From the NCBI GenBank assembly GCA_964549115.1, contig CAZJTX010000004.1:1-36729 (forward strand): a stretch of DNA of 36,729 bases, read 5' to 3'. The position numbers and the translations under genes were made by a program. Source of the DNA: CAKOSP01 sp964549115 (GTDB taxonomy: Bacteria; Bacillota_I; Bacilli_A; RF39; UBA660). Shown piece by piece: positions 8,749 to 15,353 of this stretch. Every line of letters begins with the position of its first letter. The stretch's first letter is position 1. The notes under the pieces were generated by a model, which searched no databases, had not been told where the DNA came from, and saw only the letters and a program-made list of their open reading frames with translations.

Positions 8749-8840
8749 GGAGTAGTACTCAAGAGGCTGAAGAGGCGCCCCTGCTAAGGGTGTAGATCAG
8801 TTATGCTGATGCGAGAGTTCAAATCTCTCCTACTCCGCCA
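8749..8840 (+). tRNA. tRNA-Ser(GCU)
   Basis: Class II tRNA with GGAGTAG / CTACTCC acceptor arms, anticodon loop CTGCTAA (anticodon GCT), a long variable arm, T-arm GAGAGTTCAAATCTCTC and an encoded CCA at 8838-8840. It reads AGC/AGU serine codons. Confidence 0.96.
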
Positions 8841-8848
8841 TAAAAAAT

Positions 8849-8873
8849 AAAGTTGGATTTCCAACTTTTTTTT
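8849..8873 (+). terminator. Terminator of tRNA-Ser
   Basis: Stem AAAGTTGG / CCAACTTT, loop ATTT, then a T-run to 8873. Confidence 0.85.
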
Positions 8874-8881
8874 ATACAAAG

Positions 8882-8907
8882 AAAAAAACCAATATATAAT
8901 TGGTTTT
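8882..8907 (-). terminator. Terminator of the tRNA-Ile/tRNA-Glu unit
   Basis: Minus-strand 9-bp stem AAAACCAAT / ATTGGTTTT with a 5-base loop, running into seven T. Confidence 0.85.
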
Positions 8908-8916
8908 AATATCAAC

Positions 8917-8992
8917 TGGTGACCCGTACGGGATTCGAACCCGTGAATGCATGCGTGAAAGGCATGTGAGTTAACCGTTTCTCCAACGGGCC
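8917..8992 (-). tRNA. tRNA-Glu(UUC)
   Basis: Acceptor arms GGCCCGT / ACGGGTC, anticodon loop CTTTCAC (anticodon TTC), T-loop GTTCGAATC, CCA encoded at 8917-8919. It lies four bases after tRNA-Ile in the same unit. Confidence 0.95.
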
Positions 8993-8996
8993 AAAA

Positions 8997-9073
<77 letters not shown>

Positions 9074-9090
9074 TTTTTGACATCTATTTA

Positions 9091-9119
9091 ATTTTAACAA
9101 TAAATGACCTTTTTTGCAA
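9091..9119 (-). promoter_or_regulatory. Promoter of tRNA-Ile/tRNA-Glu
   Basis: Minus-strand TTGCAA, exact 17-bp spacer, TAAAAT, ending 17 bases before the tRNA-Ile 5' end. Confidence 0.7.
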
Positions 9120-9143
9120 TATAGAATTGGATTATTCACATAT

Positions 9144-9398
9144 TTAACGTTTTATTGCTTTTCTTATAATTAGTATTATATTTATTATTAATCTTAGTAT
9201 ATATAGTGAAAATAGTGTTATAACTGTAATTGTTATACATTTATAACCAAAAAATGCGGCAATAAAAATACTTATTAATAATATAACGATAAATGCAAAA
9301 ACATCTTCAATTACCCTAATAAGAAAGAATCTATCATTGTTTTTAGATTCTTCCTTATCATCATCTTCAAATATAAAAAATATATCTTCTGGTCTCAT
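9144..9398 (-). CDS. Hypothetical two-helix membrane protein
   Basis: 84 residues: a strongly acidic N-terminus (FEDDDKEE) and then two hydrophobic stretches (about residues 28-50 and 54-78) ending in a short basic tail, IRKAIKR. It begins four bases after the stop of the upstream membrane protein, with only a weak GAAG as binding site, so it is probably translated from the same mRNA by coupling. I do not recognise a family. Topology suggests a small inner-membrane protein, perhaps a partner of its upstream neighbour. Confidence 0.7.
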   Translation of the reverse strand: MRPEDIFFIFEDDDKEESKNNDRFFLIRVIEDVFAFIVILLISIFIAAFFGYKCITITVITLFSLYILRLIINIILIIRKAIKR

Positions 9399-9402
9399 AT
9401 TA

Positions 9403-9732
9403 TTACTTCTTTTTTTTATTTAAAAAGAATAATGTTGAACCAACAACTACTATCATAATAGCTGAGTTATAAATAACTTTTATTTTGTATGTATTTTCAT
9501 TGTTTAATTTATACTCACCTTGACATCTTAGTTCATTTTCTTCTTCAGTGTTTTCTTCATTTTTATAACAATATACATTTTTATACTCTTCATAAGTTAA
9601 GTGGGAATTTGGTTCTTTTATTTGGGTATCTACAATAGATACTAATAAAGCAACAATAGCCCCTACTAACCACAGTAATAATATAGCATTTGTTATTTTA
9701 TGTAATAACTCTTTATCTTTATGAAATAACAT
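9403..9732 (-). CDS. Hypothetical membrane protein with two TM helices and an extracytoplasmic loop
   Basis: 109 residues. One membrane helix lies at about 15-37 and another at about 88-104, ending in a Lys-rich stop KKKK. Between them is a hydrophilic, acidic loop with two cysteines (VYCYKNEE... LRCQG) that could form a disulphide if outside the cell. A strong AGGAGG precedes the ATG, and a TTGCAA/TATAAT promoter lies immediately upstream. It shares a transcript with the 84-residue protein behind it. It sits downstream of hairpin cassette copy 1. Function unknown. Confidence 0.75.
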   Translation of the reverse strand: MLFHKDKELLHKITNAILLLWLVGAIVALLVSIVDTQIKEPNSHLTYEEYKNVYCYKNEENTEEENELRCQGEYKLNNENTYKIKVIYNSAIMIVVVGSTLFFLNKKKK

Positions 9733-9751
9733 ATTATCTCCTCCTAGATTA

Positions 9752-9779
9752 ATTATATAACTAAATTATATTTTTGCAA
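9752..9779 (-). promoter_or_regulatory. Promoter of the small membrane-protein pair
   Basis: TTGCAA (9774-9779), 16-bp spacer, TATAAT (9752-9757) on the minus strand, lying after the U-tract of hairpin cassette copy 1. The mRNA would start close to the AGGAGG site. Confidence 0.55.
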
Positions 9780-9833
9780 TAAAAAGAGAACACGCCATTA
9801 ACTTAAATTAATAAATTAATAATGTGCTCTCTA
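9778..9833 (-). ncRNA. Candidate small structured RNA, copy 1
   Basis: A 49-bp unit (9785-9833) that recurs at 11457-11505 with one base difference. On the minus strand it starts AGAGAGCAC and ends GTGTTCTCT, giving a closing stem of nine pairs (one G-U), an AT-rich interior with TTAA/TTAAT pairings, and then TTTTTATT. A TTGACA/TAATAT promoter lies just upstream so that transcription should begin at the first base of the repeat. With a separate promoter downstream for the next gene, this looks like an independent RNA of about 55-60 nt. The alternative is a leader attenuator. Confidence 0.45.
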
Positions 9834-9838
9834 AATAT

Positions 9839-9866
9839 ATATTACCATATTAATTATATTTGTCAA
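9839..9866 (-). promoter_or_regulatory. Promoter of hairpin cassette copy 1
   Basis: Perfect TTGACA (9861-9866), 16-bp spacer, TAATAT (9839-9844). Six bases later the repeat begins with A, a likely start site. Confidence 0.6.
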
Positions 9867-9884
9867 TACTTTTTTGTAGAGTTT

Positions 9885-10196
9885 TCAAATAATTTTTATA
9901 GCAGTTCCATATACTAAAATTTCAGCAGCACCTTGTATTACAGATGATGAGGAATATCTAATACCAATTATAGCTTCAGCTCCTAAATTAGATGCTTCTT
10001 CAATCATCCTTTCAGTAGCTAAATCTCTTGCTTTATTCATCATTTCATTATAAGATTTTAACTCTCCACCTACTAAATTTTTAAATGCTTGAGATATATC
10101 CTTTCCTAAGTGTTTGGTTTGTATTGTATTTCCCTTTACTAACCCTATTATTTCAAACTTTTTGTTGCCGATATTTTCAGTTGTACTTAATAACAT
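9885..10196 (-). CDS. YbjQ/UPF0145 family protein
   Basis: 103-residue cytoplasmic protein matching the YbjQ (UPF0145, 'putative heavy-metal-binding') family end to end: LLSTTENIGNKKFEIIGLVKG at the N-terminus, LVGGELKSYNEMMNKARDLA in the middle, then GAEAIIGIRYSSS and a C-terminal ILVYGTAI. The family forms pentameric beta structures; its role is not established and the metal-binding label is weak. AAGGAG precedes the ATG by 10 bases. It lies after the terminator of the two-gene helical operon and may be read through from it or from its own weak promoter. It stops with TGA, evidence that TGA is not recoded here. Confidence 0.88.
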   Translation of the reverse strand: MLLSTTENIGNKKFEIIGLVKGNTIQTKHLGKDISQAFKNLVGGELKSYNEMMNKARDLATERMIEEASNLGAEAIIGIRYSSSSVIQGAAEILVYGTAIKII

Positions 10197-10229
10197 AATA
10201 ACTTCTCTCCTTCTATAAATTATCTTATC

Positions 10230-10255
10230 AAAAAAACACTATGTAATCTATAGTG
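10230..10255 (-). terminator. Terminator overlapping the end of the helical-protein operon
   Basis: Minus-strand stem CACTAT / ATAGTG with a 7-base loop and seven T. It overlaps the stop codon at 10248-10250. Confidence 0.7.
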
Positions 10256-10817
10256 CTCTTTCATATCCTTTTTCTTCTTTATATTCTGGATGTTTAAATA
10301 AATATTTAATCATTAAAGTATAATAAATTAATTCTCTTTGTTCTATTTCCTCTAAGTTATACAGTTCATTTAAATTATCTTGATAATTTTCATTTAAATT
10401 TTCTAATAAAAATTCATCCGCACTTAACCATTGATCATAAGCAATTTCAGATAATGTTTTACTATAATGATTACTCTGTTCTATTTTAGTGAATTTCTTT
10501 ACTATGTCTTTATCAGTTTTAAGAGGTAACATATTTTTCAAATTGTCCTTTTTAAATGAATGTTCATATAAAAATATAATGTCTGATATGTCCCTAATCA
10601 ATTTGCCTAACTCTTCATATTCATTTGAATAATGATTCATAGCACTAATATGAATTTTCACTTTATCTGGAGTTGGAAAACTCTTTGTCTCTAAAGCTGT
10701 TTCAGATATTAATTCTTGCAATAAATTTGCAGAATAAAAATATCTTTCAAATAATAATTCTTTATATTGTAATAATATTTCTAATATTACTTTTATCTCT
10801 TTGTATTTTGAATACAT
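10248..10817 (-). CDS. Hypothetical helical protein, second of a related pair
   Basis: 189 residues, no signal peptide or membrane segment, predicted largely alpha-helical and acidic. I do not recognise a family. The C-terminal part, RELIYYTLMIKYLF, resembles ELIYNTLIFDRFSN in the protein encoded just upstream, and both start with a Lys/Leu-rich helix containing VLxxxL, so the two may be diverged tandem duplicates. It starts two bases after the stop of its neighbour, with GAGGAG nine bases before the ATG, and shares its transcript. A terminator overlaps its end. Confidence 0.75.
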   Translation of the reverse strand: MYSKYKEIKVILEILLQYKELLFERYFYSANLLQELISETALETKSFPTPDKVKIHISAMNHYSNEYEELGKLIRDISDIIFLYEHSFKKDNLKNMLPLKTDKDIVKKFTKIEQSNHYSKTLSEIAYDQWLSADEFLLENLNENYQDNLNELYNLEEIEQRELIYYTLMIKYLFKHPEYKEEKGYERAL

Positions 10818-10819
10818 GT

Positions 10820-11353
10820 TTATTGTCTCCTCTTTTCTTCACTTGATATTTCTTTTTCTTTATTGGAAAATCTATCAAAGATTAATGTATTATATATTAA
10901 TTCATATTTAGTTAATATTTCATTTGTATATAATGATTCAAATTTATTTTTATTGTTAGGGTAATCAGGTGCATATGTCATAAATAATGGATTTTCATTA
11001 GCTTCTAATCCTTCAATTATTTTATCTAGAGCCATGTGAATAATAGAATCATTTTTTAATGTTGATAAAAAACTATTTATTTTATCTTCGCTTGCTTCTA
11101 AATAATAATTAAATATAATTAGATCTTCTAAAATTTTCAATATTTCTTTTGCTTTGTCTACTATAATTTTAGAGTCGTATAAATCTTTTTGACAATCTTT
11201 TAATATTGCAGGATTATATGTAGTAAAAAAGCTTAATTGAGTTGCATTGTGATTAAATCTTAGATGAGTAGAAATAGATTCTTTTTTAACTAATGCAATA
11301 AACTCATGTAAAATTACTTTTAATACAAATGCTTCGTCTTTGCTTGTGTACAT
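10820..11353 (-). CDS. Hypothetical helical protein, first of a related pair
   Basis: 177 residues from the ATG at 11353 (MYTSKDEAFVLKVILHEF). A TTG five codons earlier would also open the frame, but GGAGG lies inside that extension, eight bases from the ATG. Cytoplasmic, mostly helical, acidic, with a charged C-terminus (EKEISSEEKRRQ). No family recognised. Its promoter (TTGACT/TAGAAT) lies just upstream, and hairpin cassette copy 2 lies before that. The following gene encodes a possibly homologous protein. Confidence 0.75.
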   Translation of the reverse strand: MYTSKDEAFVLKVILHEFIALVKKESISTHLRFNHNATQLSFFTTYNPAILKDCQKDLYDSKIIVDKAKEILKILEDLIIFNYYLEASEDKINSFLSTLKNDSIIHMALDKIIEGLEANENPLFMTYAPDYPNNKNKFESLYTNEILTKYELIYNTLIFDRFSNKEKEISSEEKRRQ

Positions 11354-11374
11354 TCTAGTCGCCTCCAAGTCTAT

Positions 11375-11402
11375 ATTCTATAGTAAAATTATTAAAAGTC
11401 AA
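11375..11402 (-). promoter_or_regulatory. Promoter of the helical-protein operon
   Basis: TTGACT (11397-11402), 16-bp spacer, TAGAAT (11375-11380) on the minus strand; the gene starts 22 bases later. Confidence 0.5.
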
Positions 11403-11448
11403 TAAAAAAGCCTATATATATAATATTTCATCTAATTTAGATTAAAGC

Positions 11449-11505
11449 AAAAAAATAGAGAACACTCCATTAACTTAAATTAATAAATTAATAATGTGCT
11501 CTCTA
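11449..11505 (-). ncRNA. Candidate small structured RNA, copy 2
   Basis: Second copy of the 49-bp hairpin unit (11457-11505), differing from copy 1 at a single base next to the closing stem (T instead of G on the plus strand). The nine-pair stem is followed on the minus strand by ATTTTTTTGC, a better U-tract than in copy 1. Promoter TTGACA/TATTAT with the same 16-bp spacing lies directly upstream, again placing the start at the first base. Flanking sequence is otherwise unlike copy 1, so promoter, hairpin and U-tract are conserved as a unit. Confidence 0.45.
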
Positions 11506-11510
11506 GATAC

Positions 11511-11538
11511 ATAATATCATATTTAAAATGTTTGTCAA
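11511..11538 (-). promoter_or_regulatory. Promoter of hairpin cassette copy 2
   Basis: Perfect TTGACA (11533-11538), 16-bp spacer, TATTAT (11511-11516) on the minus strand, same geometry as copy 1. Confidence 0.6.
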
Positions 11539-11586
11539 TAGTTTTTTAAAAAGTTTTTTTATGATAAAATGTATTTGGTGATTTAA

Positions 11587-11877
11587 ATGAAAAACAAATA
11601 TCAAAGAATGGATAGATCTAGTAAAAAAGCATTATACAAAAAATTCATGAAAACAGATCAAGGAAAAGAAAATATGAATAGGCTTTATAGAATATTAGTA
11701 TATGGTGTAGCCGCTATAGCGTATTCTATTTTCAGGTTAATTTATTTAATAAATGATTTTAAAGTATGGAATTTAATACTTTGTATTCTTTTTATTATAT
11801 TTGGGTTAATATTTATAATTTCGTTTTTTAAATTAAGAATTAAAGAACTTAATAATTTTGCTTTAAAACAAAAATAA
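11587..11877 (+). CDS. Hypothetical small membrane protein
   Basis: 96 residues: a basic N-terminal third (KNKYQRMDRSSKKALYKKFMK) followed by two hydrophobic helices (about 36-53 and 60-82) and a short charged tail. ATG start with GGTGAT upstream, the same arrangement as def, and a TAAAAT -10 candidate at 11565-11570. It is the only plus-strand gene in this stretch and ends base-to-base with the convergent deacetylase gene. No family recognised. Confidence 0.75.
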   Translation: MKNKYQRMDRSSKKALYKKFMKTDQGKENMNRLYRILVYGVAAIAYSIFRLIYLINDFKVWNLILCILFIIFGLIFIISFFKLRIKELNNFALKQK

Positions 11878-12930
11878 TTATTTAAAAGAAAAGTAAATCT
11901 CACCTTTTTCAAGGGGTGAGTTTTTTATTTGAGATAATGTTGTAACATTTACCACTTGATACCCCATTAAGTATAACTTAGGTAATAATAAATCTATAGC
12001 CTCTAAAGTAGTATTATATACATCGTGAAATAGTATAATGTCCCCATCTTCAATAGTGTTTAAAACATGATTTACTACATAATTAGTGTTTTTAGTTTTC
12101 CAGTCTATAGTATCTACGTTCCATAATATAATCGGATAATCAATATATCGCTTTATTTTTCTATTAACATTGCCATAAGGTGGTCTTAATAAATGCATTT
12201 CTTTGTTTGTTAAATCATTATAAAGTTTTCTAGAAGACTCAATTTCATGTTGAATAGATTTTTTAGATATTTTGTAAAAGTTTTTATGATTATATGTATG
12301 TGTCCCAATTTCGTTGTTACTATTAGCTAATTCTTTAACTATATCAGGGTACTTATTCATATTAACTCCTAATAAGAAAAATGTGGCTTTAGCTTTATTT
12401 TTATATAATACATCTATTAATTTAGAAGTGTATTCTTTATGAGGACCATCATCAAAAGTAAACGCTACAGTTTTCTTGTCTTTTTTGTAATCAAATCCAT
12501 CTTCATTTTCGTATAGTAAATTAGGTTTATATGAAATATTAATATAATCTTTGATTTCATTATAATAAATAGTTAAATCCAATGAATTTATTATTTCATT
12601 TTTAGAAGATATATTAAATTTAATGTATATAGTTTCATCATTTAAAGTATATGTCCATAAATTTTTACTTTGGAGTAATATTTGCACTATAAAATCCGGA
12701 TATTTTAAATTTAATAATTCCTCTACTTTATTAAAAAAAGCTTTTTCTTTAGTTTTAATTAAAAAAGAATCGGTATCGTTATTAAAACTTAATAGCAATT
12801 CTTGATCTTCTAATACGATTTCTTCTTGATCATAAAAAATAAATTCAATATATGGTTGAATAGAAAACATTAATAAAGCTATTAATACAAATGAAATTGG
12901 TATTACAATATTAATTAATTTGTTTTTCAT
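11878..12930 (-). CDS. Membrane-anchored polysaccharide deacetylase (CE4/NodB fold)
   Basis: 350 residues: N-terminal membrane anchor (about 8-26), an extracytoplasmic domain of unknown type (about 30-145), and a NodB homology domain. The five CE4 motifs are all visible: TFDDGP (158-163), the metal histidines in HTYNHKNF (211 and 215), RPPYG, DTIDW and LFHDV. The family removes acetyl groups from N-acetylglucosamine or N-acetylmuramic acid; in Firmicutes such anchored forms usually act on peptidoglycan and confer lysozyme resistance, but the substrate here is inferred. AGGAT binding site and an extended -10 promoter lie upstream, so it may be transcribed separately from the ABC exporter before it. 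Confidence 0.92.
   Translation of the reverse strand: MKNKLINIVIPISFVLIALLMFSIQPYIEFIFYDQEEIVLEDQELLLSFNNDTDSFLIKTKEKAFFNKVEELLNLKYPDFIVQILLQSKNLWTYTLNDETIYIKFNISSKNEIINSLDLTIYYNEIKDYINISYKPNLLYENEDGFDYKKDKKTVAFTFDDGPHKEYTSKLIDVLYKNKAKATFFLLGVNMNKYPDIVKELANSNNEIGTHTYNHKNFYKISKKSIQHEIESSRKLYNDLTNKEMHLLRPPYGNVNRKIKRYIDYPIILWNVDTIDWKTKNTNYVVNHVLNTIEDGDIILFHDVYNTTLEAIDLLLPKLYLMGYQVVNVTTLSQIKNSPLEKGEIYFSFK
11899..11926 (+). terminator. Plus-strand terminator inside the convergent deacetylase gene
   Basis: Stem CTCACC / GGTGAG (extendable by G-U pairs) followed by TTTTTTATTT. It lies 22 bases past the plus-strand stop, inside the last codons of the deacetylase gene. Confidence 0.6.
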
Positions 12931-12944
12931 ATTATCCTATCTTA

Positions 12945-12953
12945 ATTATATCA
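12945..12953 (-). promoter_or_regulatory. Extended -10 promoter of the deacetylase gene
   Basis: Minus-strand TGATATAAT, an extended -10 in the 27-base gap behind the ABC permease gene. Confidence 0.5.
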
Positions 12954-12957
12954 CGAT

Positions 12958-14388
12958 TTAATTATTTTTAATGTCTTTATTTTTAAAAATAAATAATGCT
13001 AATATAAACATCACAACGAAGTAGACAACACATACAATTATTGAAAAATATAACGATGTATGTTTATAATGCAAATCAAATGGACTTTGTCCAAATATAT
13101 ATTGTTGGAAGTCCCAATTTAAAGTAATAAAATATCGAAGTAGTTTAACATCATAAGTAACAGCTAATGCGTTTATTATATTACTTACAATTAAACCCGC
13201 AAAAGGAATTGAAATTCCCAAAGATGCTGATGGATAAATTATAGTTAGTAAAAATGATAAGGTCATAAGTAATAATATTTGGGGTACTATACCTAGTAAA
13301 ACTAAGCTTACATAGCTAAACACATTATATTGGACTAATACATTAGTTGCGTAATTAAACTCCATAACGGGTATATTAAGTGATGAAAATCCAAATATTA
13401 AACCCCCTAAGATAATATTAAATAATAGTAGTAATAATGTAATAAAAGGAAGAGATAAAAGCATTGTAATAAATTTAGCTAAAAATATTTTAACTCGCGA
13501 ATAAGGTGTAATTAATAAGTTTTTAATAGTTCCTTTACTAAATTCATTGCTAAATATAGTTCCAGCTATCATAATTGCAAATAAGAATATAAATAATACA
13601 TAATTATCACCGAAATCCACTAATATAGCTCTTAAATTTTTATAATCATTTAAGTCAACTTGATTTTTTAATATATATTCATTTTTTTCAATTTCAGCTT
13701 CAATAAATTTATATTCATCTTTTTCGTGTTTGCTTAGTTGAGTTAATGTATCAAAATAATAATTTTGGTTATAATTATTTTCTTGATTTGTTAAAGTTTC
13801 ATCTAAATAAGAATGATCATATTTTACTTCATTATCTAATCTATATTGATATAAATATAATGTGTTTGTTAAATATTTGATTTCTAATTCATTTTCTTTA
13901 ACTTTTTTTGCTTCTTTTATTTCATTTTTTAAATTAGTTATTTTAATATTTACATAATTTAACTCCAAATTATTATTTAATATATTGTTATATTTATCCA
14001 GTTTTTCTAATAACTTAGTTTCTGTTTTTTTATCTTTTACAATATATTTGTTTTGATAATATAAATATAATTCATTTTGATATTCATTATATAAAAATTC
14101 ATAGTTCCATTTTTCTTTGTGTTTTTCGGCTAACGATGTTATATCTTTATCTACCGATAATTCAATTAACTGGGCATAATAATTAGCATCTTTTTTATTT
14201 AATGCTTTTATTTCTGAATCGTAATCACGATCTATAATGGTGTCGAAATGAGATACATTAACTTGAAACATGTCTTTAGTATGCATGTAAATGACAAATC
14301 CAGAATACAAAAACATAATAAAAATAAAAATTAATGTACCTTTCTTTTTAAAAGTTTTAAAAATTTCGTTTTTAATTAAATTAAACAA
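12958..14388 (-). CDS. ABC-2 type transporter permease
   Basis: 476-residue permease of a two-gene ABC exporter. After an amphipathic N-terminus and first membrane helix (about 17-36) comes an unusually long hydrophilic, Tyr/Asn/Lys-rich coiled segment (about 40-255), probably outside the membrane, then five further membrane helices to the C-terminus. This plan is that of ABC-2 (NatB/bacitracin-type) permeases. Start is TTG at 14388, seven bases after GGAGGG, overlapping the ATPase gene by 8 bases. With its partner it may export a peptide, antibiotic or ions; the substrate cannot be read from the sequence. Confidence 0.88.
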   Translation of the reverse strand: MFNLIKNEIFKTFKKKGTLIFIFIMFLYSGFVIYMHTKDMFQVNVSHFDTIIDRDYDSEIKALNKKDANYYAQLIELSVDKDITSLAEKHKEKWNYEFLYNEYQNELYLYYQNKYIVKDKKTETKLLEKLDKYNNILNNNLELNYVNIKITNLKNEIKEAKKVKENELEIKYLTNTLYLYQYRLDNEVKYDHSYLDETLTNQENNYNQNYYFDTLTQLSKHEKDEYKFIEAEIEKNEYILKNQVDLNDYKNLRAILVDFGDNYVLFIFLFAIMIAGTIFSNEFSKGTIKNLLITPYSRVKIFLAKFITMLLSLPFITLLLLLFNIILGGLIFGFSSLNIPVMEFNYATNVLVQYNVFSYVSLVLLGIVPQILLLMTLSFLLTIIYPSASLGISIPFAGLIVSNIINALAVTYDVKLLRYFITLNWDFQQYIFGQSPFDLHYKHTSLYFSIIVCVVYFVVMFILALFIFKNKDIKNN

Positions 14389-15262
14389 TTGAAGTCCCTC
14401 CTGTTCTTTTTAAAAATGCTTCTTCCAATGATAATTCTAATTTCTTAATTTCGTGTATATTAATATTTTGTTCAATTAATAATTTTATTAAATTATTTAC
14501 TTCTTCTTTCTTCATTTCAATTAAAAATGTGTTTTTATCAATTTCTTTTATATTTTTAAGTTTAGGGATTTTATCTACTTTAATTTGATATGCATTTGTA
14601 TCATTTTTAAGTTTTGAGACATCATTAGATTCAATAATAATACCATTATTAATAATAGTGATTTTATTACAAAAACTCTCAAGTTCGGATAAATTATGAC
14701 TTGATATTAATATTCCCATTCCATCTTTAGCTAAGTCTTTTAACAGTTCTCTTAATTCTTTAATTCCTTCTGGATCTAGACCATTTGTAGGTTCATCTAA
14801 AATTAAGATATTTGGTTTAGTTAGAAGAGCTTTAGCAATACCTAGCCTTTGTCTCATCCCAAGAGAATATTTTGATACTTTATCTTTAATTCTATTTTCT
14901 AATCCTACTAAAGTTATAACGTTAGCTACATCTTCTTTAGTAATACCTTTATATATATTTTTAATTAACATTAAATTTTCATAACCAGTTAAGTACATAT
15001 AAGTGTCAGGATTTTCTACTATAGCCCCTATTTTTTCAATTGCTTTTTCAAGATCTTTTTCTATATCATATCCATTTATTAATATTGTTCCTTTATCAAT
15101 AGTTTGAAGTCCTAATATTAGTTTAATAGTAGTTGTTTTACCGGCACCATTAGGCCCAATAAAACCAAGTATATCACCGTTATATAATGATAATGAAACA
15201 TCATTTAAGACTTTCTTTTTACCAAATGATTTATGGACGTTTTTACATTCTAATAATTTCAT
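14381..15262 (-). CDS. ABC transporter ATP-binding protein (BcrA/DrrA-like)
   Basis: 293-residue ATPase that powers the permease encoded behind it. Walker A GPNGAGKT begins at about residue 36, the signature reads YSLGMRQRLG, Walker B ILILDEPTNGLDPEG, and the H-loop ISSHNLSELE. The C-terminal ~80 residues form the extra domain common in drug and bacitracin exporters. GGAG precedes the ATG, and an extended -10 promoter lies at 15283-15291. It is a separate unit from alaS, which ends in a terminator just upstream. Confidence 0.93.
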   Translation of the reverse strand: MKLLECKNVHKSFGKKKVLNDVSLSLYNGDILGFIGPNGAGKTTTIKLILGLQTIDKGTILINGYDIEKDLEKAIEKIGAIVENPDTYMYLTGYENLMLIKNIYKGITKEDVANVITLVGLENRIKDKVSKYSLGMRQRLGIAKALLTKPNILILDEPTNGLDPEGIKELRELLKDLAKDGMGILISSHNLSELESFCNKITIINNGIIIESNDVSKLKNDTNAYQIKVDKIPKLKNIKEIDKNTFLIEMKKEEVNNLIKLLIEQNINIHEIKKLELSLEEAFLKRTGGTSIV

Positions 15263-15282
15263 ATATCTCCTTTACAAAATTT

Positions 15283-15291
15283 ATTATATCA
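15283..15291 (-). promoter_or_regulatory. Extended -10 promoter of the ABC exporter operon
   Basis: Minus-strand TGATATAAT 21 bases before the ATPase ATG; no good -35 at 17 bp. Confidence 0.5.
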
Positions 15292-15327
15292 CTTTTTTTC
15301 TTATTATATAATAATCGACAAATACAA

Positions 15328-15353
15328 ACAAAAAGTTAACTTTCGTTAACTTT
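15328..15353 (-). terminator. Terminator of the alaS operon
   Basis: Minus-strand 9-bp stem AAAGTTAAC / GTTAACTTT closed by a GAAA tetraloop, then TTGTTTG. The alaS stop codon is inside the stem. Confidence 0.7.

Noticed and set aside
9760..9800. Tiny leader-peptide frame (MACSLFIAKI) in hairpin cassette copy 1, and MECSLFFCFNLN in copy 2
   Set aside because: No binding site precedes either ATG, and the two peptides diverge after the shared hairpin sequence, so conservation is explained by the RNA unit itself.
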